In this document: positions 52,390 to 60,363 of the stretch, piece after piece | How positions within the stretch are numbered: the first letter of the stretch is position 1 | Layout: each line of letters starts with the position of its first letter | Assembly: GCA_050952935.1 (NCBI GenBank) | Contig: JBMNLS010000001.1 | Location: forward strand, 620,001 to 684,000 | Source of the DNA: UBA6115 sp050952935 | Lineage (GTDB): Bacteria > Bacillota > Clostridia > Christensenellales > Aristaeellaceae | DNA: 64,000 nucleotides | Reading direction: 5' to 3' | Notes under the pieces: generated by a model | Database searches by the model: none | What the model was told of the DNA's origin: nothing | The model's input: only the letters and a program-made list of their open reading frames with translations | Made by a program: the position numbers and the translations under genes

Positions 52390-52953
52390 TCAGGACAGGA
52401 AGTCCTCATCGTCGTCGGTGGCGAAATCGTCCTCGGCGCGGCTGCGGCTTCCCATGGGCTCGCCATCCCGGATCTTCTGCAGGTTGTTCAGCCCGCAGGC
52501 GATACCCTTGTTGCCGTTGCTGTTGAAGGCGTACAGGTTGATGCTGGCCCTGCCATAGACGCCGGAGTACACCTCGGAGCGATCCAGGATGGGGTTGCAG
52601 TCAGCATCCACAATTCCCGGCGCGGTGCTGCTGTTGGCGTTGATGAACATGCACCCGGCATAGGCGGGATCGCCCTTGCGCTCCTTGTCGCCGTCACGGA
52701 GGGGCAGCTTCAGGCTCTCCAGGTCAGGGACAAACTTGCTGTTGCCGCGCAGCTTGCTCTGGCCTTCCTCATACGCGGCCTTGATGGCCCGGTTGATCTT
52801 CTCGATGGTAGCCGTGTCGGTCTTCGGGATGATCAGGGAGACGGAGAACTTGGGGGTGGAACCGTTGATGGACTTGGCCTCCCAGACGTTCGCATAAGAC
52901 CAGCGGGTGTTGGGGCCGGTGATAACCTTGGTGGGATTGACAAACTTACTCAT
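52390..52953 (-). CDS. DUF2815 protein, phage single-strand DNA-binding type
   Basis: 187 residues. Family features include RWSYANVWEAKSINGSTPKFSVSLIIPK near the N-terminus, GCMFINANSS, and an acidic C-terminal tail (DDFATDDDEDFLS) like other single-strand DNA-binding proteins. It sits between DUF2800 and the DNA polymerase, the usual place in Clostridia phages. It overlaps the DUF2800 gene by eight bases. Confidence 0.9.
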   Translation of the reverse strand: MSKFVNPTKVITGPNTRWSYANVWEAKSINGSTPKFSVSLIIPKTDTATIEKINRAIKAAYEEGQSKLRGNSKFVPDLESLKLPLRDGDKERKGDPAYAGCMFINANSSTAPGIVDADCNPILDRSEVYSGVYGRASINLYAFNSNGNKGIACGLNNLQKIRDGEPMGSRSRAEDDFATDDDEDFLS

Positions 52954-54079
52954 GATCTTTTTCCTCCATAAAATCGTTTTTCGCAGTGTTCATGGCCGGA
53001 CGCTTGTCCGACTCTGGTACTAAGGTTGGCTTTCCCGGCGGCTTGAATGTCAGCCCGCCCAGGATGTCGTCGAATCGTTTCTTGCCCAGAAGCGCCTTCA
53101 TGGCAGTGAGGCCCAGCAGCTTCCGTTCATAGGGGTCTTCGCCTGCCGCTGTGACTGCGGCGGCTACAGCTTCCTCATTGGTGTACCTGGTGACGGAGCG
53201 CCCCTCCACCACTTTGAAGCCAGGGTAATGTGTGCCTGAGACCGCCTGCTGCAGCGCGTATTCTTTCACGTCTCCACCCCATGCGATCAGTTCATCGATC
53301 CGGGGCAGGATGGCGGCGATCTCATCGTCGGTAAGCTCGGAAGGAACCTCGAAGTCGTACCGGGCCATCTCCAGGTTGTACTCTGTCCGCTTCCGGCAGG
53401 TGGCCTTTGCGGTGCAGAACTGACAGTGGTCTCCGGCTTTGAACTCGCCCTCGCCGTTGAAAGCCAGCCGGGCTGTGGGTGCCAGCACGTTCTCGGCCCA
53501 GGCCAGCAGATCAGCCTTGCTCATTTCAAAGGTGGAGATGTTCTCCCGCCGGGGCTGGAAGATCGTCATCCGCACGGTGCTGACATCGTAGATGCCGTCG
53601 AAAGCCTCCAGCAGGCCCAGCGCATAACACATGGTCTGTGGATTCTGTGTCGCGTCCACCATGATGCCCACGCCGTATTTCAGATCGATCACATGGAGCA
53701 CATCGTCAGCCACAATGCAGGCGTCCCCGGTGCCGAATCCCTCGGGCACCCAGCGGGAGAAGTCGAGCCGCTGCTCCACCAGCACAATGGGGTCAGTGCA
53801 GTGTTTCCGGGCCTCGGCCAGCTGTTCCATAACGAAGGCACAGTAGGCGTCCGTGCAGTCCGCCATCTCCTGATCGAAATACTCCAGATCCTCGGTGGGA
53901 TCTCGCACCTTCATGCCCAGCGCCTTCTGCACCTTATAGGCCGCAAGCTCATGTGCATCGGTGCCCTGCTGGGCATAAGGTGAAGCTCTGTCGGGGTGTG
54001 CCGCGCACAGCTTTGCGCTGGGCGGGCATTCCAGCCAACGGTGACTGGAGGATGCGGAGAGCAGTGCGTGTTTAGCCAT
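52946..54079 (-). CDS. DUF2800 protein (Cas4/RecB-like nuclease of phage replication module)
   Basis: 377 residues. LSASSSHRWLECPPSAKLC and QGTDAHELAAYKV open it. VIDLKYGVGIMVDA is the PD-(D/E)xK core, and FCTAKATCRKR belongs to a Cys cluster as in Cas4-type exonucleases. ATG 54079 has GGAGG upstream; upstream in-frame starts overlap the preceding gene. It probably processes DNA ends with the polymerase and single-strand binding protein. Confidence 0.9.
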   Translation of the reverse strand: MAKHALLSASSSHRWLECPPSAKLCAAHPDRASPYAQQGTDAHELAAYKVQKALGMKVRDPTEDLEYFDQEMADCTDAYCAFVMEQLAEARKHCTDPIVLVEQRLDFSRWVPEGFGTGDACIVADDVLHVIDLKYGVGIMVDATQNPQTMCYALGLLEAFDGIYDVSTVRMTIFQPRRENISTFEMSKADLLAWAENVLAPTARLAFNGEGEFKAGDHCQFCTAKATCRKRTEYNLEMARYDFEVPSELTDDEIAAILPRIDELIAWGGDVKEYALQQAVSGTHYPGFKVVEGRSVTRYTNEEAVAAAVTAAGEDPYERKLLGLTAMKALLGKKRFDDILGGLTFKPPGKPTLVPESDKRPAMNTAKNDFMEEKDHE

Positions 54080-54434
54080 GGAGCGCCTCCGCTTCCGCGA
54101 CCAGATCCGGGTACTTCGCCGGATCAATGTCCGTCAGGCTCCCGCCGTCGCTGTACTTTCTGACCAGGGCCTTGGCCTCGTTGCGGAAGCCGTTCTGGGA
54201 CAGATCCGCAAGGATGGCCCGGACTTCTTCCTTCGTGTACGCCTTCGGCGCGGGCGTCTCTGTCACAGGCTCGGCCACCGGCGCGGGTTCCTCCGCAGCG
54301 GCGGGTGTATCTTCTGTAAAGCAGTCCCGCACATGGGCGGCGGCTTTCAGCAGGTTTTCCCCGCAGGTGATCAGTGTTCTTCCGACCTCGGTCATCTCAT
54401 CAAGCGCCGTGGCCAGTTCGCTCATTTTGCTCAT
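54072..54434 (-). CDS. Phage replication-module protein (small, Ala/Pro-rich)
   Basis: 120 residues. A helical N-terminus and a Pro/Ala/Glu-rich linker are followed by a C-terminal helical region (YTKEEVRAILADLSQNGFRNEAKALVRKY). Homologues upstream of DUF2800 are often labelled rRNA biogenesis protein rrp5-like, a name that says little of function. It overlaps both neighbours. Confidence 0.75.
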   Translation of the reverse strand: MSKMSELATALDEMTEVGRTLITCGENLLKAAAHVRDCFTEDTPAAAEEPAPVAEPVTETPAPKAYTKEEVRAILADLSQNGFRNEAKALVRKYSDGGSLTDIDPAKYPDLVAEAEALHG

Positions 54435-54570
54435 GGTTGTCTCCCTTCTGAATGACTTTCTTTGCCAGCTGCTTGGCCACCACGCTGATGGCGATCAGCA
54501 CCTCAAACAGTTCCTCATCCGTCGCCTGCTCCACCGGGGCAGGCTTTTCTTCACGCATCGCATCCTGCAT
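54400..54570 (-). CDS. Small protein opening the minus-strand phage arm
   Basis: 56 residues (MQDAMREEKPAPVEQATDEELFEVL then a helical AISVVAKQLAKKV). It has an AGAGAGGTG site upstream and overlaps the next gene by 35 bases in another frame. The overlap is large for a real pair, but the start site and acidic/helical composition support it. Function is unknown. Confidence 0.5.
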   Translation of the reverse strand: MQDAMREEKPAPVEQATDEELFEVLIAISVVAKQLAKKVIQKGDNHEQNERTGHGA

Positions 54571-54873
54571 CTGCAGCACCTCTCTTTCCGAAGGACTCTG
54601 TGTCCCTCCGTCCCCTTACGGACAGTCGGGAATGTGGTTTTCCGGTTTTCCTGAAACTTTTTTTCGAAGCCGCCTCCTGTCGTTCTCAATCCCTATCGGA
54701 CAGCGGACGGTCTGTTTTTCCGGTACCGCTGCAAATTTCCCCAGGGGCACACACGCATATAAAAGGAAGCGAAATTTTCCCGCCCCAAAACCGGAAAAAG
54801 CGTCCTCCGACTGTCCGTAAGGAAGCGGAGGACGCATGGGCGCTCCTCACATTGCAGGAAAGGAGCGAGTCCA
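54571..54873. promoter_or_regulatory. Divergent control region of the phage module with inverted repeats
   Basis: CCTTACGGACAGTCGG (54614-54629) has an exact inverted copy at 54807-54822. The right copy is nested in a hairpin GCGTCCTCCG (54800-54809) / CGGAGGACGC (54826-54835). The region separates the two divergent arms and should hold both promoters; a TATAAAA-like box lies near 54758, but no clear -35 is seen. Confidence 0.6.
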
Positions 54874-54933
54874 ATGGGGCAAGCGACGATTCAGGAACCC
54901 GGGAATAAACACAGGTTGGAGGTACAGGCATGA
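54874..54933 (+). CDS. Leader peptide upstream of the primase-helicase gene
   Basis: 19 codons (MGQATIQEPGNKHRLEVQA) with a strong AAAGGAG site. Its stop (TGA 54931-54933) overlaps the start ATG (54930) of the primase gene, so it may couple or tune primase translation. It may also be a chance frame. Confidence 0.45.
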   Translation: MGQATIQEPGNKHRLEVQA

Positions 54934-57197
54934 AGTTGATTTTGCAGACGGCGAACATCGTCGGCGATGAGAAGAACTGCCTCTACCCGAACAGGGCGGA
55001 GATCACCAGCGCCGAGGAGCTTCAGGAAGCCGTCAAGATGGATCACGTATGCGCGGAGTATGACAACGATTACCGCAGCAAGGAGAACTTCCGTCAGTCC
55101 AATGTTCTCGTCATGGACTGCGACAACGACCACACGGAAAACCCGGCGGAGTGGATCACGCCGGAAAAGCTGGACGAGATGATGCCGGATATCAGCTACG
55201 CCATCGCCTTCAGCAGGCATCACATGCTGGAGAAGAACGGCAAGGCACCCCGGCCCAAATTCCATGTGTACTTTGAGATCGAGCCCACGCAGGACGCGGA
55301 TTACTACGCGGCGCTCAAGGAAGCCATCTACCGGAAATACACCTTCTTCGATGACAACGCCCTGGATGCCGCCCGGTTCATCTTCGGCGCGGATGTGGGT
55401 GACGCCATCTGGCATGAAGGCTGGCTGACGATTGACAGCGAGGTCGACATCAGCGCTCCGATAGAACGGAACGACACAGGCCGCGTCGGCAATGTCATCA
55501 TTGCGGGTACACGGAACAAGACCATGTCCAAGTTCGCGGGCCGGGTCATCATCCGGTACGGCAATACGGACAAGGCTCATCAGATCTTTATGGATGAGGC
55601 GGCAAAGTGTGAGCCGCCGCTGGATGACGAAGAGCTCGCCACGATTTGGGCCAGCGCCGTCCGCTGGTACGAGAAGAAGATCAGCAAACAGGACGGCTAT
55701 GTGCCCCCGGATCAGTACAACTCCCAGGAATTCATGAGCCTGAAGCCTGGCGACTACTCCGACATCGGCGAAGCCAAGGTGCTGGCGCGGGAGTACGGCG
55801 ACGAGCTCCGGTTCACCGACAGCACGGATCTCATCCGTTACAACGGCATCTACTGGCAGGAATCCAAGCAGATGGCCATCGGGGCCATGATGGAGTTCCT
55901 CGACCTGCAGCTGCAGGACGCGAAGGATCAGGTTGCCGCGACCAAGCAGGCGCTGTTGGACAGCGGTGTGTCCCAGGAGGATGTGGCCGCAGGCGGCAAA
56001 ACGCTGTCGAAGGCTGTGTCCGGCGACGATCAGCTGAAGCTGCTCATGGCCTACATGTCGGCCCTGCAGTATTACGCCTTCGTCATGAAGCACCGCGACT
56101 ACAAGTACGTCATGTCCAGTCTGAACCAGGCCAAGCCCCTGGTGCTGATGGACATCAACCAGTTGGATGTAAACCCGTATCTGCTGAACACACCGGAAGC
56201 TACCTACGATCTGCGCCAAGGGCTGGACGGAGCGCAGGAGCATGATCCGCTGGATTACCTGACCAAGTGCACCAACGCTTCCCCCGGCGATGCCGGAAAG
56301 GATCTGTGGCTGGATACTGTCAGCCGCGTATTCTGCAACGACCCGGAACTGATCGATTATGTGCAGACCATCGTGGGCATGGCCGTCGTCGGCAAGGTGT
56401 TCTCGGAAGCCCTCATCATTTCCTACGGCGACGGCGCGAACGGCAAGTCCACCTTCTGGAACACCCTGGCCCGGGTGCTGGGCAACTACAGCGGCATGAT
56501 GAGCGCCGACGCGCTGACGGTTGGCTGTAAGCGGAACGTGAAGCCGGAAATGGCGGAGCTCAAGGGAAAGCGCCTGATCATTGCCGCTGAACTGGAGGAA
56601 GGCATGCGGCTGAACACCAGCACGGTGAAACAGCTGTGTTCCACCGACGAGATCGAGGCTGAGAAAAAGTACAAGGATCCATTCAAGTACGTGCCCACGC
56701 ACACGATGGTCTTGTACACCAACCACCTGCCCAAGGTCGGAGCCAGTGACGACGGCACATGGCGGCGGCTGATTGTGATCCCCTTCGGGGCGAAGATCCA
56801 GGGCAAAACCGACATCAAGAACTACACCGATTACCTGGTGGAGAACGCCAGCCCCTACATCATGACCTGGGTGATTGAAGGCGCGAAGAAGGCCATTGAT
56901 GCCGGATTCAAGCTCAAACCCCCGAAATGTGTCCAGGATGCCATCAATGCTTACCGTGAGGGCAATGACTGGCTGAGCCATTTCCTTGAGGAATGCTGCG
57001 ATGTCGAGCCGGGGCTGGAACAGAAGTCCGGCGAGCTTTACCAGGAATACCGTCAATATTGCCAGCGCAACGGCGAGTACGCCCGGAACACCACGGATTT
57101 CTACCGGGAACTGGAGAACGCGGGCCACATGCGCGTGAAGAAAAGCACCGGGAGAATTGTGACCGGGCTCAAGCTGCGGAGTGATTTCCTGATGTGA
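54930..57197 (+). CDS. P4-type phage primase-helicase
   Basis: 755 residues. The N-terminal archaeo-eukaryotic-type primase region has the catalytic acidic pair in VLVMDCDNDH and later RPKFHVYFE. The C-terminal D5/SF3 helicase has Walker A YGDGANGKSTFWN near residue 500, IIAAELEEGMRL, and KYVPTHTMVLYTNHLPKV with sensor residues. It primes and unwinds phage DNA. ATG 54930 has TTGGAGG upstream. It is the first large gene of the plus-strand arm, with a repeat region immediately after it. Confidence 0.92.
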   Translation: MKLILQTANIVGDEKNCLYPNRAEITSAEELQEAVKMDHVCAEYDNDYRSKENFRQSNVLVMDCDNDHTENPAEWITPEKLDEMMPDISYAIAFSRHHMLEKNGKAPRPKFHVYFEIEPTQDADYYAALKEAIYRKYTFFDDNALDAARFIFGADVGDAIWHEGWLTIDSEVDISAPIERNDTGRVGNVIIAGTRNKTMSKFAGRVIIRYGNTDKAHQIFMDEAAKCEPPLDDEELATIWASAVRWYEKKISKQDGYVPPDQYNSQEFMSLKPGDYSDIGEAKVLAREYGDELRFTDSTDLIRYNGIYWQESKQMAIGAMMEFLDLQLQDAKDQVAATKQALLDSGVSQEDVAAGGKTLSKAVSGDDQLKLLMAYMSALQYYAFVMKHRDYKYVMSSLNQAKPLVLMDINQLDVNPYLLNTPEATYDLRQGLDGAQEHDPLDYLTKCTNASPGDAGKDLWLDTVSRVFCNDPELIDYVQTIVGMAVVGKVFSEALIISYGDGANGKSTFWNTLARVLGNYSGMMSADALTVGCKRNVKPEMAELKGKRLIIAAELEEGMRLNTSTVKQLCSTDEIEAEKKYKDPFKYVPTHTMVLYTNHLPKVGASDDGTWRRLIVIPFGAKIQGKTDIKNYTDYLVENASPYIMTWVIEGAKKAIDAGFKLKPPKCVQDAINAYREGNDWLSHFLEECCDVEPGLEQKSGELYQEYRQYCQRNGEYARNTTDFYRELENAGHMRVKKSTGRIVTGLKLRSDFLM

Positions 57198-57405
57198 CGG
57201 TCATGGCGGTCGCGGGAGAACACTTTTTCAAAAAACTGTGTTTTCCCTGGCCGTGTGCCGGTCATGGCAGTCATTTCTGAAACTATTTCAGGACTGAAAC
57301 TGGAATTATGCCGGTCATGGCAGTCATGGACTAAAAAGTCTCTATAGGGAAAAATCGGAAAAAATCCTTATAGAAGAGTTTTGGTCGGAGACTGCCATGA
57401 CCGGC
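57196..57405 (+). repeat. GCCGGTCATGGCAGTC repeats after the primase-helicase gene
   Basis: Copies at 57196-57211 (two mismatches), 57257-57272 and 57310-57325, plus an exact inverted copy at 57390-57405. The third and fourth could form a 16-bp stem. The roughly 220-base region is otherwise non-coding and AT-rich in places. Its site beside the initiator-type helicase suggests a replication origin. Confidence 0.75.
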
Positions 57406-57421
57406 AGGATTGGAGGACAAG

Positions 57422-57655
57422 ATGACGTTTTACACATTCATGATGAGAAACCACCGGGGAAAGAACACTCCTGAAGGCGATCTCGCGGGAGACATTTTCC
57501 GGGATCGCGAGAGCTTCCCCCGCAACGGCAAAGGAAAGTTTGATGGGTGGCATCGGATTCTGAGGGGCTATCTGGAACGCCAGCATGCCTGCAGCGACTG
57601 CCTGGATGTGTTTGAAAAATGCTGGGAGGACTACGTTCGGTGCGAGAAAAGCTGA
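57422..57655 (+). CDS. YozE-like SAM-fold small protein
   Basis: 77 residues. FYTFMMRNHRGKNTPEGDLAGDIFRDRESFP and a C-terminal GWHRILRGYLE fit the YozE/DUF1250 family (sterile-alpha-motif-like fold). ATG 57422 has GGAGG upstream. It overlaps the VRR-NUC gene by about 16 bases. Confidence 0.75.
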   Translation: MTFYTFMMRNHRGKNTPEGDLAGDIFRDRESFPRNGKGKFDGWHRILRGYLERQHACSDCLDVFEKCWEDYVRCEKS

Positions 57656-57942
57656 TTGAACAGAAACTGGTAAAGGCCGTGAAAAACCGGGGTGGCATCT
57701 GTCCAAAACTGGTGTGCCCAGGATTTGATGGAATGCCCGACCGCCTGGTCTTATTACCTGATGGGAAGGTTGGCTTTGTGGAGGTGAAGGCTCCCGGCCA
57801 GAAACCCAGACCGCTGCAGGTATCCCGGCACAATCTTCTAAGGAGCCTCGGCCTTCAGGTCTTCACCCTGGACGATATAACCGCCATCCCGCGCATGCTG
57901 GATGAGATCGGAGGCAAGCATGACAATCCTTCTAACGGATAA
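57640..57942 (+). CDS. VRR-NUC domain nuclease
   Basis: 100 residues. The start REKLIEQKLVKAVKNRGGI, then GFDGMPDRLVLLPDGKVGFVEVKAPGQKPRPLQ, carries the PD-(D/E)xK residues (D, E-V-K). It is a structure-specific nuclease type found with phage SNF2 helicases. GTG 57640 with GGGAGG upstream is chosen over an in-frame ATG at 57619. Confidence 0.9.
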   Translation: MREKLIEQKLVKAVKNRGGICPKLVCPGFDGMPDRLVLLPDGKVGFVEVKAPGQKPRPLQVSRHNLLRSLGLQVFTLDDITAIPRMLDEIGGKHDNPSNG

Positions 57943-58243
57943 AAAGGTCGCAACGATTCTGGAGCCCCGGCACATGCTGGAACTGGTAGACGAGTACATG
58001 GGCACGGACGCCCGCATGTGGTTTGAGGATTATCTCGCCGGGGCTGACAGCCAGACTGCGGATGTGGCCGCGATGGAAACCTACTATGAAAAGCGGATCG
58101 AGCATTACCACCAGGTGATTCGGGATCTCCGCGCACACGCCGAGAAGCTGGCCGGGCTGATCCGGGAAAAGGAACTGAACCGGATGGCCATCTCCCATGA
58201 AGCCGGTCAGATCGGTGTGATTACAGGGAGGGAGCTGCGATGA
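57920..58243 (+). CDS. Phage protein of unknown function (coiled-coil)
   Basis: 107 residues, mostly helical, with a likely coiled coil around YYEKRIEHYHQVIRDLRAHAEKLAGLI. ATG 57920 has GGAGG upstream. It overlaps both neighbours (VRR-NUC and SNF2 genes), so it belongs to the replication operon. Confidence 0.75.
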   Translation: MTILLTDKKVATILEPRHMLELVDEYMGTDARMWFEDYLAGADSQTADVAAMETYYEKRIEHYHQVIRDLRAHAEKLAGLIREKELNRMAISHEAGQIGVITGRELR

Positions 58244-59604
58244 AGTATGTGCCCCATGAGTATCAGCGGTTTGCTACGGATTTCATCGTGACACATCCGA
58301 CCGCCGCCATCTTCTTGGACATGGGCATGGGCAAGAGCTCCATTACCCTGACGGCCATTGAGCGGCTGATGTATCAGGAATTTGAGGTGCGGAAGGTGCT
58401 GATCATCGCGCCCCTGCGGGTGGCGAAAAACACCTGGCCCGCCGAGATCCAGAAGTGGGATCACCTGAACGAGCTGACCTGGTCTGTGATCATCGGGACA
58501 CAGCAGGAGCGCATGGCGGCGCTGCGCAGGGAGGCCGACATCTACCTGATTAACCGCGAAAACACACAGTGGCTGATTGAGAAAAGCGGGATGCCCTTTG
58601 ACTACGACATGGTGGTGATCGACGAACTGTCTTCCTTCAAAAGCTGGCAGTCCAAACGATTCAGAAGCCTGATGAAGGTTCGCCCCTTTGTCCGCCGCAT
58701 CGTCGGCCTGACAGGCACACCCAGCAGCAACGGCCTCATGGATTTGTTTGCGGAATTCCGTGTGCTGGATATGGGCCAGCGGCTGGGGCGCTTCATCGGG
58801 CAGTACCGGAATGCGTTTTTCAAGCCCGACAGGATGAACGGCCCCATCGTGTACAGCTATAAGCCGCTGCCCGGCGCGGAGGAAGAAATCTACCGCCGGA
58901 TCGGAGACATCACGATCAGCATGAAAGCCTGCGGGCACCTGAAGATGCCGGAACTGATCTCCACGACCTATGAAGTGGAAATGTCTCCCGACGAACAGGA
59001 ACAGTACGACGCCATGAAGCAGGAACTGGTGCTCTCCCTGCCGGACGGTGAGGTAACCGCCGCCAACGCCGCTGTGCTGACAGGAAAGCTCCTGCAGATG
59101 TCCAACGGCGCGATCTATACGGATGAGGGAAACACCATCCAGATTCACGACCGGAAACTGGATGCCCTGGAAGACATCATCGAAGGCATGAACGGCAGGC
59201 CCCTGTTGCTGGCCTACTGGTTCAAGCATGATCTGCAGCGGATTACGGAGCGTCTGACACAGATCGGTGTGCCATTTGAGCGGCTGGATTCGGAAGCTTC
59301 CATCAAAAGGTGGAACGCGGGACAGATCCAGGTTGGACTGGCGCACCCGGCATCCACCGGGCACGGCCTGAACCTGCAGGACGGCGGGAACACTATTTGC
59401 TGGTTCTCTCCAATATGGTCTTTGGAACTGTACCAGCAGACGAACGCCCGCCTGTTCCGGCAGGGACAGAAGGCCAGCACCGTTGTGGTCACGCACATCG
59501 TGACCAAAGGCACGGTCGATTCCAGAGTGCTGAAAGCGCTGGAAGAAAAGGATCGGATTCAGGAGGCGCTGATCGCGGCGGTGAAAGCCGAGGTGAAGCG
59601 ATGA
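58240..59604 (+). CDS. SNF2-type helicase/translocase of the phage module
   Basis: 454 residues. Walker A is FLDMGMGKSSITLTA, the DEAH-box equivalent VVIDELSSFKSWQS, motif III GLTGTPSSNGLMDL, and motif VI QQTNARLFRQGQ. It probably acts with the VRR-NUC nuclease at branched DNA. ATG 58240 overlaps the previous stop by four bases. Confidence 0.95.
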   Translation: MKYVPHEYQRFATDFIVTHPTAAIFLDMGMGKSSITLTAIERLMYQEFEVRKVLIIAPLRVAKNTWPAEIQKWDHLNELTWSVIIGTQQERMAALRREADIYLINRENTQWLIEKSGMPFDYDMVVIDELSSFKSWQSKRFRSLMKVRPFVRRIVGLTGTPSSNGLMDLFAEFRVLDMGQRLGRFIGQYRNAFFKPDRMNGPIVYSYKPLPGAEEEIYRRIGDITISMKACGHLKMPELISTTYEVEMSPDEQEQYDAMKQELVLSLPDGEVTAANAAVLTGKLLQMSNGAIYTDEGNTIQIHDRKLDALEDIIEGMNGRPLLLAYWFKHDLQRITERLTQIGVPFERLDSEASIKRWNAGQIQVGLAHPASTGHGLNLQDGGNTICWFSPIWSLELYQQTNARLFRQGQKASTVVVTHIVTKGTVDSRVLKALEEKDRIQEALIAAVKAEVKR

Positions 59605-59819
59605 CCGGATATCAGGCGCTGGCCAACGGCATCATCGAACAGGCTGTGAAGGATTACCGGTCGGCGCTGAAAACCCTGCGGCGGCACCCGGATTCCAAAG
59701 CGGCAATGGCAACGGCCATGGAGGTGGAGCGATTCTTCCACTCCTCCTGGTTCGCTGTCCTGACAGACATCGACCCGGATTACCTGATTGAAAGACTGAG
59801 GAAGGAGGCGGTGAAATGA
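59601..59819 (+). CDS. Small phage protein between SNF2 and DUF1492 genes
   Basis: 72 residues, helical (YQALANGIIEQAVKDYRSALKTL), ending FAVLTDIDPDYLIERLRKEAVK. The start ATG overlaps the SNF2 stop (ATGA) and its own stop overlaps the next start, so it is part of the operon. Function is unknown. Confidence 0.75.
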   Translation: MTGYQALANGIIEQAVKDYRSALKTLRRHPDSKAAMATAMEVERFFHSSWFAVLTDIDPDYLIERLRKEAVK

Positions 59820-60241
59820 CCGCAAAAGAATATCTGAGCCAGGCTTACTGGCTCGACCGCAGAATCAACAGCAAGCTGGAACAGCTGTCTTCCCTGAACG
59901 ACATTGCTACCCGGAGTACATCGGTCATGAGCGACGACGTGGTGAGCCGCACTCGGAATGTGCATGCGATGGAAGATGTGATCGCCAAGATCGTGGACAT
60001 GAAGGCCGAGGTGAACGCGGAGATTGATCGGCTGGTGGATCTGAAAAGGGACATCATGGAGGTGGTCAAGGCGGTGGATGACCCGGAGCTTCAGACCCTG
60101 CTGGAATTGCGGTACCTGTGCTTCAAGGACTGGCCGGACATCGCCTGCGAGATGCACTGTTCCGAAAGCAACGTGTACAAGGTTCATTCCAGAGCGCTGC
60201 AGGCGGTGCGGGTGCCGAAATTGGATAGCAAATTACAGTGA
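59816..60241 (+). CDS. DUF1492/ArpU-like phage regulator
   Basis: 141 residues. The N-terminal helical part AYWLDRRINSKLEQL is typical of DUF1492. The C-terminus resembles a sigma-70 region 4 helix-turn-helix: LQTLLELRYLCFKDWPDIACEMHCSESNVYKVHSRALQ. Such proteins act as late regulators in phages. ATGA overlap with the preceding gene. Confidence 0.85.
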   Translation: MTAKEYLSQAYWLDRRINSKLEQLSSLNDIATRSTSVMSDDVVSRTRNVHAMEDVIAKIVDMKAEVNAEIDRLVDLKRDIMEVVKAVDDPELQTLLELRYLCFKDWPDIACEMHCSESNVYKVHSRALQAVRVPKLDSKLQ

Positions 60242-60305
60242 ATTCCACTGTTTTCCAGTAGGCCCCTTATGATATGATATACTCAGCAGAACAGGATCGA
60301 GAGAG

Positions 60306-60336
60306 CCTCGCAGGGACACACCCGGCGGGGCTTTTC
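60306..60336 (+). terminator. Terminator-like hairpin before metK
   Basis: GCCTCGC pairs with GCGGGGC (one G-U) and is followed by TTTTCCC. It lies between the DUF1492 gene and the MetK gene and may end the replication transcript. Confidence 0.5.
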
Positions 60337-60363
60337 CCGTATCCGGACAAGGAGTTGAAGCGC

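Noticed and set aside
54891..57128. Very long minus-strand frame (about 745 codons)
   Set aside because: Antisense to the P4-type primase-helicase, whose motifs are unmistakable; long antisense frames are expected in GC-rich genes. The same holds for the long antisense frames at 50250-51335 and 58207-59496.
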